A stretch of DNA of 11,764 bases, from NCBI GenBank assembly GCA_048497495.1, contig JAFHCF010000133.1, positions 1 to 11,764 of the forward strand, read 5' to 3'. The stretch comes from JAFHCF01 sp048497495 (lineage in GTDB: Bacteria; Pseudomonadota; Alphaproteobacteria; Rhizobiales; Ancalomicrobiaceae). Under the pieces are notes generated by a model. It did no database searches. It saw only the letters and a program-made list of their open reading frames with translations, and was not told the DNA's origin. A program made the position numbers and the translations under genes. Positions 7,796-11,764 of this stretch are shown here, piece after piece. The stretch's first letter is position 1, and the number at the start of each line of letters is the position of its first letter.

Positions 7796-8413
7796 ATGAA
7801 GACCTTGCGTCAGCCGAAGTACCGTCGCGCCCTGCCCGAGGATCGTCGCGGCGATCTCGTCGAGGCGACCCTGCGTTGCCTCGCCGAGCACGGCCACGCC
7901 GGCGTCTCGGTCCGGCGCATCGCGGCGCAGGCGGGGGTCTCCGCCGGACTGGTCAACCACCATTTCGACGGGATCGAGGCCCTGGTCGCCGCGGCCTACG
8001 AGAAGCTCTCCACCAACCTGCTCGCCGATGTGATGGCCCGGGTCGAGGCGGAGACCGATCCGCGTCGCCGCCTCTCGGCCTATTTCGCCGCGATCTTCTC
8101 CGACGAGGTGCTCGATCCGGGCCTGCTGAAGATCTGGGTGGTGTTCTGGAGCCTGGTGCCCCACGCCGCGCCGCTGAAACTGATCCAGCGGCGCATGTGG
8201 GCGGATTATCACGGCTCGATCGCGCGCCAACTCGCCGCCTGCGACGCCGCGGATCCCGCCTTCGACCCGGTGCCCACCGCCCTCGGCCTCGCCGCGCTGA
8301 TGGACGGATTGTGGCTTCAGGGCTGCCTCGACCCCGGGAGCTATCGCGCGGAAGTCGCCATCGCCCTGTGCGAGGGCTTCACCGACGACGCGCTGGCGCG
8401 TCGCGCTCTTTGA
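7796..8413 (+). CDS. TetR/AcrR-family regulator, BetI-like
   Basis: About 205 residues. The N-terminal helix-turn-helix is clear: LVEATLRCLAEHGHAG followed by VSVRRIAAQAGVSAGLVNHHF. The C-terminal ligand domain resembles the BetI subgroup (WVVFWSLVPHAAPL, then ALGLAALMDGLWLQGCLD). No choline or glycine-betaine genes are nearby, so I do not assign betI. The start is uncertain: GTG 7781 has no ribosome site, ATG 7796 directly abuts GGGAG, and TTG 7805 sits at an ideal 9 bases from GGGAG. I give the ATG. The last eight codons (DALARRAL plus stop) fall inside the first of three 34-bp tandem repeats. An intrinsic terminator follows about 105 bp later. Confidence 0.88.
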   Translation: MKTLRQPKYRRALPEDRRGDLVEATLRCLAEHGHAGVSVRRIAAQAGVSAGLVNHHFDGIEALVAAAYEKLSTNLLADVMARVEAETDPRRRLSAYFAAIFSDEVLDPGLLKIWVVFWSLVPHAAPLKLIQRRMWADYHGSIARQLAACDAADPAFDPVPTALGLAALMDGLWLQGCLDPGSYRAEVAIALCEGFTDDALARRAL

Positions 8414-8474
8414 ATCTTCCGACGCGCTGGCGCGTCGCGCTCGTTGAGTCTTCCGACGCGCTGGCGCGTCGCGC
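8387..8474. repeat. Three tandem 34-bp repeats with internal dyads, overlapping the TetR stop codon
   Basis: Unit 1 is 8387-8420, unit 2 is 8421-8454 (32 of 34 identical; differences at offsets 22 and 27), and unit 3 is a 20-base partial copy at 8455-8474. Each unit with its preceding base contains CGACGCGCTGGCGCGTCG, an 18-bp dyad broken only by the central TG (8386-8403, 8420-8437, 8454-8471). Unit 1 encodes the end of the TetR protein and its TGA; the others are noncoding. The array looks like recent tandem duplication. The dyads could be protein-binding sites or fold in the mRNA 3' end as 6-bp stems with CTGG loops. Confidence 0.9.
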
Positions 8475-8517
8475 GCCGATCCGCGTTGCAACGCAGGATG
8501 AAGAGATGTGGAATTTC

Positions 8518-8545
8518 AAATATTCTCCAATCGGGAGAAATTTTT
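8518..8545 (+). terminator. Intrinsic terminator downstream of the TetR gene
   Basis: TTCTCC (8523-8528), loop AATCG, GGAGAA (8534-8539), then A and five Ts (8541-8545). The AAAT before the stem can extend the pairing to the T tract with a bulged A. It lies 105 bp after the TetR stop codon. A second hairpin, CGCCCGC / GCGGGCG (8549-8555 and 8563-8569), follows at once without a T tract. Confidence 0.75.
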
Positions 8546-8602
8546 CCTCGCCCGCCACCGGAGCGGGCGGGAGTGAATTCTTCGTTTCTCCATAAGTTCG
8601 AA

Positions 8603-8616
8603 ACGAATCGGTTCGT
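8603..8616. promoter_or_regulatory. Inverted repeat upstream of the ArsR-type gene, candidate operator
   Basis: ACGAA-TCGG-TTCGT is a perfect 5-bp dyad with a 4-base spacer in AT-richer DNA, 187 bp upstream of the ArsR start. It is plausible as an operator for either neighbouring regulator. Function is inferred from symmetry alone. Confidence 0.3.
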
Positions 8617-8802
8617 ATATGCGCGGAGTCTCATTCTTGCGTTTGCGAACACTTGCCAGCCGCTCGCAGGTAGGGCAGTGTCGATAGACTTTCGTCCCGC
8701 CGCTCCCGGTCATCGGCCATGGAGCGCGATGAAGCCGAATGCCACGCGGGGCGCGATCGATCGCCGCCGACGTAGACGTCAAGAAGGGGCGGTCGACGCC
8801 TT

Positions 8803-9126
8803 ATGAACATCGCCATGAACATCGCCGATCTCGAAGCCAACGCCGAACGCGCCGCTGCGCTTCTGAAATCCATGGGCAGCCCTCGCCGCCTCCTCATTCT
8901 CTGCCAGTTGGTCGAGGGTGAGAAGCCGGTCGGCGAATTGGAGAAGGCGGTGGGTCTCAGCCAGTCGGCGCTGTCTCAGCATCTCGCGGTGCTGCGTCAC
9001 AAGGGCTACGTCACCACCCGCCGGGCGGGTCAGTCGATCTACTATTCGCTCGCCGGCGACGAAGTGAAGTCGGTCCTCGTCACCCTGCACGGGCTCTATT
9101 GCGGCGAGTGCGCCGACGACGACTGA
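8803..9126 (+). CDS. ArsR-family dithiol repressor, BigR/SqrR (persulfide-sensor) type
   Basis: A 107-residue winged-helix regulator. The recognition helix is in VGLSQSALSQHLAVLRHKGYV (50-70), and the wing is TTRRAGQSIYYSLA (71-84). Cysteines C34 (LILCQLVEGEKPVGELE) and C100 (LYC) are 66 residues apart, the same spacing as the redox-switch pair of SqrR (C41/C107) and BigR (C42/C108). Those pairs form a tetrasulfide or disulfide when reactive sulfur is present and release sulfide-oxidation genes. An extra C103 makes a YCGEC tail. No sulfide:quinone reductase or persulfide dioxygenase gene lies in the window. The ATG at 8803 has AAGGGG rather far upstream (13 bases); a second in-frame ATG is at 8815. 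Its 3' end overlaps the convergent LysR gene by 31 bp. Confidence 0.9.
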   Translation: MNIAMNIADLEANAERAAALLKSMGSPRRLLILCQLVEGEKPVGELEKAVGLSQSALSQHLAVLRHKGYVTTRRAGQSIYYSLAGDEVKSVLVTLHGLYCGECADDD

Positions 9127-10046
9127 GTGTCGCCGCCGCGCTTGCGCTCCGCGACGAAGAGGTCGCGATTCGTGGCGATTTCCTCCTGAATGAACCGGGT
9201 CACGGTGCGCACCCGCGCCGTGTCGGCGAGATCGGCGTGGGTGAAGAGCCAATAGCTGCGCGTCAGCCGCACCTCGTCGGCGAGGATCGGCACCAGTCCC
9301 GGCCGCCCCCGCGCCATGAAGGTCGGCAGCACGCAGATGCCGTGCCCCTGTTCGGTGATGGTCATCTGAGCGCTGAGGCTCGACGACTGGATGCGGGCCT
9401 TGAGCCCCGGCAGCACCTCGTCGAGATAGTCGAGACCCCGGGTGAAGACGAGATCGTCGACGTAACCGACGAAGGCGTGTCCGGTGAGATCGGCGCGCCG
9501 CCGGATCGGGTCGTGGGCGGCGACGTAGTCCGGCGCGCCATAGAGGCCGAGATCGTAGTCGGTCAGGCGCGAGGTGACGAAACGGCTCTCCTTCGGCGGG
9601 GCGAGACCGATCGCCACGTCGCCCTCGCGCTTCGACAGCGCGACGATCTGCTGGATGGTGACGAGTTCGAGCCGCAGTTGCGGATGGGTCTCGGCGAAGC
9701 GGCCGATGCGCGGCGCCAGGAAGACGTTGCCGAACCCCTCGAGGCTGTTGATCCGCACCGTTCCGGTGATGCCCACCTCGGGCCGGCCCAATTGTTCGGT
9801 GGCGGCGGTGGCCTGCGCCTCCATCGCCTCGGCATGGGCGAGCAGGCGCTCCCCCGACAGGGTGAGGAAGTAGCCCTGTGGCGCCCGCTCGAAGAGCTTG
9901 GCGCCCATCGCCCGTTCCAGTGCCGCCACCCGTCGACTGACGGTGGCGTGGTCGGTGCCGAGCCGCCGCGCCGCCCCGGTCAGCGTCCCCTGCTGCGCCA
10001 CCGCCAGGAAGTATCTGAGATCGTTCCAGTCGAAACGGGTGTTCAC
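9096..10046 (-). CDS. LysR-family transcriptional regulator, probable regulator of mmsA
   Basis: A 316-residue LTTR. The N-terminal helix-turn-helix (21-41, TLTGAARRLGTDHATVSRRVA) is followed by the usual linker helix and FERAPQGYFLT. The remainder is a two-lobed effector domain (about 90-295). It is divergent from mmsA across 142 bp, the classic LTTR arrangement, so control of mmsA by a valine-derived or related acid is likely. Three starts are possible. GTG 10046 has GAGAGG at 9 bases, whereas ATG 10055 abuts that same GAGAGG with no spacing, and the frame to 10136 adds an Arg-rich stretch. I prefer the GTG. It ends inside the ArsR gene. Confidence 0.9.
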   Translation of the reverse strand: MNTRFDWNDLRYFLAVAQQGTLTGAARRLGTDHATVSRRVAALERAMGAKLFERAPQGYFLTLSGERLLAHAEAMEAQATAATEQLGRPEVGITGTVRINSLEGFGNVFLAPRIGRFAETHPQLRLELVTIQQIVALSKREGDVAIGLAPPKESRFVTSRLTDYDLGLYGAPDYVAAHDPIRRRADLTGHAFVGYVDDLVFTRGLDYLDEVLPGLKARIQSSSLSAQMTITEQGHGICVLPTFMARGRPGLVPILADEVRLTRSYWLFTHADLADTARVRTVTRFIQEEIATNRDLFVAERKRGGDTQSSSAHSPQ

Positions 10047-10080
10047 GGGCGGCATCCTCTCATGGGCACGGTCTCGTATG

Positions 10081-10094
10081 CGTGTTTCGACACG
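10081..10094. promoter_or_regulatory. Inverted repeat between LysR and mmsA
   Basis: CGTGT-TTCG-ACACG is a perfect 5-bp dyad, 35 bp from the LysR start and 95 bp from the mmsA start. The position suits a LysR binding site, but it does not have strict T-N11-A spacing, so this is a weak candidate. Confidence 0.3.
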
Positions 10095-10188
10095 GGCGAT
10101 GGGCGACATGATCCGTGGATGTGGTGAATTGTCCATACTATTGTCGCCGCGAACAAGAGCCGAGGCGGCGACGCCGGGGGAGGATTTG

Positions 10189-11685
10189 ATGCGCGACTAC
10201 GGACATTTCATCGGTGGCGAGGCGGTCGCCGGAAAATCGGGGCGCAAGGCGCAGGTCTGGCAGCCGATGACCGGCGAGGTGATCGCCGAGGTGGCGTTGG
10301 CGAGCGCCGCGGAAGTGCGCGCCGTGGTGGCCAACGCCAAGGCCGCCCAGCCGGCCTGGGCCGCGGTCAATCCGCAGCGTCGCGTCCGCGTGCTGATGAA
10401 GTTCCTCGATCTCTGCAACGCCCGCGCCGACGAGATCGCCGAACGCCTCGCCCGCGAGCACGGCAAGACCCTGCCCGACGCCAAGGGCGATCTGCAGCGC
10501 GGTCTCGAGGTGATCGAGGTGGCGATCGGCGCCCCCCACATGCTGAAGGGCGAGTTCACCTCCGACGCCGGCCCCGGCATCGATCTCTACTCGATGCGCC
10601 AGCCGCTCGGCGTCGTCGCCGGCATCTCGCCGTTCAACTTCCCCGCCATGATCCCGCTGTGGATGTGCGGCCCGGCGATCGCCGCCGGCAACGCCTTCGT
10701 CATGAAGCCGTCCGAGCGCGATCCCGGCGTGCCGATGATGTTCGCCGAGATCTGGATGGAGGCCGGCCTGCCGGCGGGCATCTTCAACGTCGTCAACGGC
10801 GACAAGGAGGCGGTCGACGCCGTCCTCGACGATTCCGACATCAAGGCGGTGAGCTTCGTCGGCTCCACCGCGATCGCCCAATACGTCTATTCGCGGGCGA
10901 CCGCGAACGGCAAGCGCGCCCAGTGCTTCGGCGGCGCCAAGAACCACATGATCGTCATGCCCGACGCCGACATGGACAAGACCGTCGACGCCCTGATCGG
11001 CGCCGGCTACGGCTCCGCCGGCGAGCGCTGCATGGCGATCTCGGTGGCGGTGCCGGTCGGCAAGGGCACCGCCGAGCGCCTGCTCGAGCGTCTGCTGCCG
11101 CGCGTCGAGAGCCTGAAGGTCGGCCCGTCGACCGACGCGTCCGCCGATTTCGGCCCGTTGGTCACCGCCGCCCATCTCGAGAAGGTCAAGGGCTACGTCG
11201 ATCTCGGCGTCGCGGAAGGCGCGAAGCTGCTGGTCGACGGCCGCGGCTTCAAGATGCAGGGCTACGAGAACGGCTTCTACATCGGCGGCTGTCTCTTCGA
11301 CCACGTCACGCCCGACATGCGGATCTACAAGGAGGAGATCTTCGGACCGGTGCTCTCGGTGGTGCGCGCCGACACCTACGAGGACGCCCTCGCCATGATC
11401 AACGCCCACGAATACGGCAACGGCACCGCCATCTTCACCCAGGACGGCGACGCCGCGCGCGACTTCGCCTCACGGGTCGAGGCCGGCATGGTCGGCATCA
11501 ACGTGCCGATCCCGGTGCCGCTCGCCTACTTCACCTTCGGCGGCTGGAAGCGCTCCTCCTTCGGCGACTTGAACCAGCACGGCGCCGACGGCTTCCGCTT
11601 CTGGACCAAGACCAAGACGGTGACCGCGCGCTGGCCCTCCGGCATCCGCTCCGGCGCCGACTTCGTCATCCCGACGATGAAGTGA
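10189..11685 (+). CDS. mmsA: Methylmalonate-semialdehyde dehydrogenase (CoA-acylating)
   Basis: Converts methylmalonate semialdehyde (or malonate semialdehyde) with CoA and NAD+ to propionyl-CoA (or acetyl-CoA) and CO2, in valine, thymine and inositol breakdown. The 498-residue length is normal. Aldehyde dehydrogenase landmarks are ISPFNFPAMIPLW with N150, K173 in MKPSERDP, the NAD site SFVGSTAIA (222-230), the catalytic C281 in GERCMA, and KEEIFGPVLSVV. The general-base glutamate of ordinary aldehyde dehydrogenases is absent (QCFGGAKNH), as expected for this CoA-dependent family. The ATG at 10189 has a strong GGAGG about 6 bases upstream. The reading frame stays open far upstream, but that part is not protein-like and overlaps LysR. 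No mmsB or other valine-pathway gene is in view downstream. Confidence 0.96.
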   Translation: MRDYGHFIGGEAVAGKSGRKAQVWQPMTGEVIAEVALASAAEVRAVVANAKAAQPAWAAVNPQRRVRVLMKFLDLCNARADEIAERLAREHGKTLPDAKGDLQRGLEVIEVAIGAPHMLKGEFTSDAGPGIDLYSMRQPLGVVAGISPFNFPAMIPLWMCGPAIAAGNAFVMKPSERDPGVPMMFAEIWMEAGLPAGIFNVVNGDKEAVDAVLDDSDIKAVSFVGSTAIAQYVYSRATANGKRAQCFGGAKNHMIVMPDADMDKTVDALIGAGYGSAGERCMAISVAVPVGKGTAERLLERLLPRVESLKVGPSTDASADFGPLVTAAHLEKVKGYVDLGVAEGAKLLVDGRGFKMQGYENGFYIGGCLFDHVTPDMRIYKEEIFGPVLSVVRADTYEDALAMINAHEYGNGTAIFTQDGDAARDFASRVEAGMVGINVPIPVPLAYFTFGGWKRSSFGDLNQHGADGFRFWTKTKTVTARWPSGIRSGADFVIPTMK

Positions 11686-11703
11686 GGCGAGGCGTTCCCT
11701 TGG

Positions 11704-11757
11704 CCCTCCCCCTCGCGGGGGAGGTGGCCCGGCGAGAGCCGGGTCGGAGGGGGTCCT
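11704..11757. repeat. GC-rich double-hairpin intergenic element downstream of mmsA (may continue past the window)
   Basis: Hairpin 1 is CCTCCCCC-TCGC-GGGGGAGG (11705-11724). Hairpin 2 is CCCGGC-GAGA-GCCGGG (11728-11743), with a GNRA-type loop. GGAGGGGG (11746-11753) can pair alternatively with the first CCTCCCCC, making a long stem that encloses hairpin 2. This layout resembles palindromic elements that I recall recurring between genes in many alphaproteobacterial genomes. It starts 18 bases after the mmsA stop and may act as a terminator despite lacking a T tract. Confidence 0.7.
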
Positions 11758-11764
11758 CTCCGCG

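Larger units (their letters stand above)
8414..8802. other. Noncoding region (389 bp) rich in dyads, locally AT-richer
   Basis: This lies between the TetR and ArsR genes. After the tandem repeats come a perfect 12-bp palindrome GCGTTGCAACGC (8483-8494), the intrinsic terminator, a GC hairpin at 8549-8569, and an ACGAA-TCGG-TTCGT dyad (8603-8616). The stretch of about 8505-8640 is visibly richer in A and T than anything else in the window. I see no credible small gene; open frames on both strands are Arg/Ser/Pro-rich by-products. The ArsR promoter must lie in its right half, but no clear -35/-10 pair stands out. Confidence 0.6.

Noticed and set aside
7796..8413. Assignment of the TetR gene as betI
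   Set aside because: The resemblance is at subgroup level only, and no betA, betB or choline transport gene is nearby.
8387..8474. Short CRISPR-like array
   Set aside because: The units are contiguous, with no unique spacers between them, and the first copy is coding sequence; it is a plain tandem repeat.
8444..8806. Possible small genes between TetR and ArsR on both strands
   Set aside because: Translations are Arg/Pro/Ser-rich, begin inside the repeat array or lack a ribosome site, and show no domain; the interval reads as regulatory DNA.
10138..11409. Long open frame antisense to mmsA (423 codons)
   Set aside because: His/Asp/Gly/Leu-rich composition typical of the complementary strand of a high-GC gene; mmsA in the other frame has full domain support.

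Overview
The window is GC-rich chromosomal DNA with the gene content of an alphaproteobacterium, most likely of the Hyphomicrobiales (Rhizobiales). The evidence is an MbfA-type ferritin/VIT fusion with an Irr-box-like site upstream, a Tat-exported TakP-like TRAP receptor, a BigR/SqrR-type ArsR repressor, an alphaproteobacterial-style MmsA, and a GC-rich double-hairpin intergenic repeat at the right end. I see no phage, transposase, CRISPR, rRNA or tRNA. I place the organism no closer than class or order.

Layout. Positions 88-2705 are minus strand: mbfA (iron exporter) followed after only 10 bp by dut (dUTPase), then, after a 205-bp gap, cysK (cysteine synthase). Divergent from mbfA is a TRAP solute receptor (2960-4087), closed by a clear hairpin terminator. 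Next on the minus strand come a MarR regulator with a cysteine-rich tail (4186-4713), a GNAT acetyltransferase (4837-5331) and a secreted SH3-repeat protein (5370-5927). On the plus strand follow a D-2-hydroxyacid dehydrogenase (6253-7239), a small secreted two-cysteine protein (7315-7737), a TetR/BetI-like regulator (about 7796-8413) and an ArsR-type dithiol regulator (8803-9126). A minus-strand LysR regulator (9096-10046) overlaps the end of the ArsR gene and is divergent from mmsA (10189-11685), its probable target.

How the genes work together. There is no single pathway; this is a mosaic of short transcription units. The best-supported links are: (i) mbfA-dut as an operon under a probable Irr operator, which may tie a nucleotide-hygiene enzyme to iron control; (ii) LysR with mmsA (valine/propionyl-CoA metabolism); (iii) 2-hydroxyacid dehydrogenase with the small secreted protein. 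Four regulators of four families lie within 6 kb, and most of their targets are not in the window.

The least ordinary DNA is 8387-8640. Three near-identical 34-bp tandem units, each carrying an 18-bp dyad, run across the stop codon of the TetR gene. They are followed by a 12-bp palindrome, an intrinsic terminator, a second hairpin and a further inverted repeat in a locally AT-richer stretch. I do not find a convincing new multi-gene system; the repeat array and the Irr-box/dut link are the observations most worth checking.
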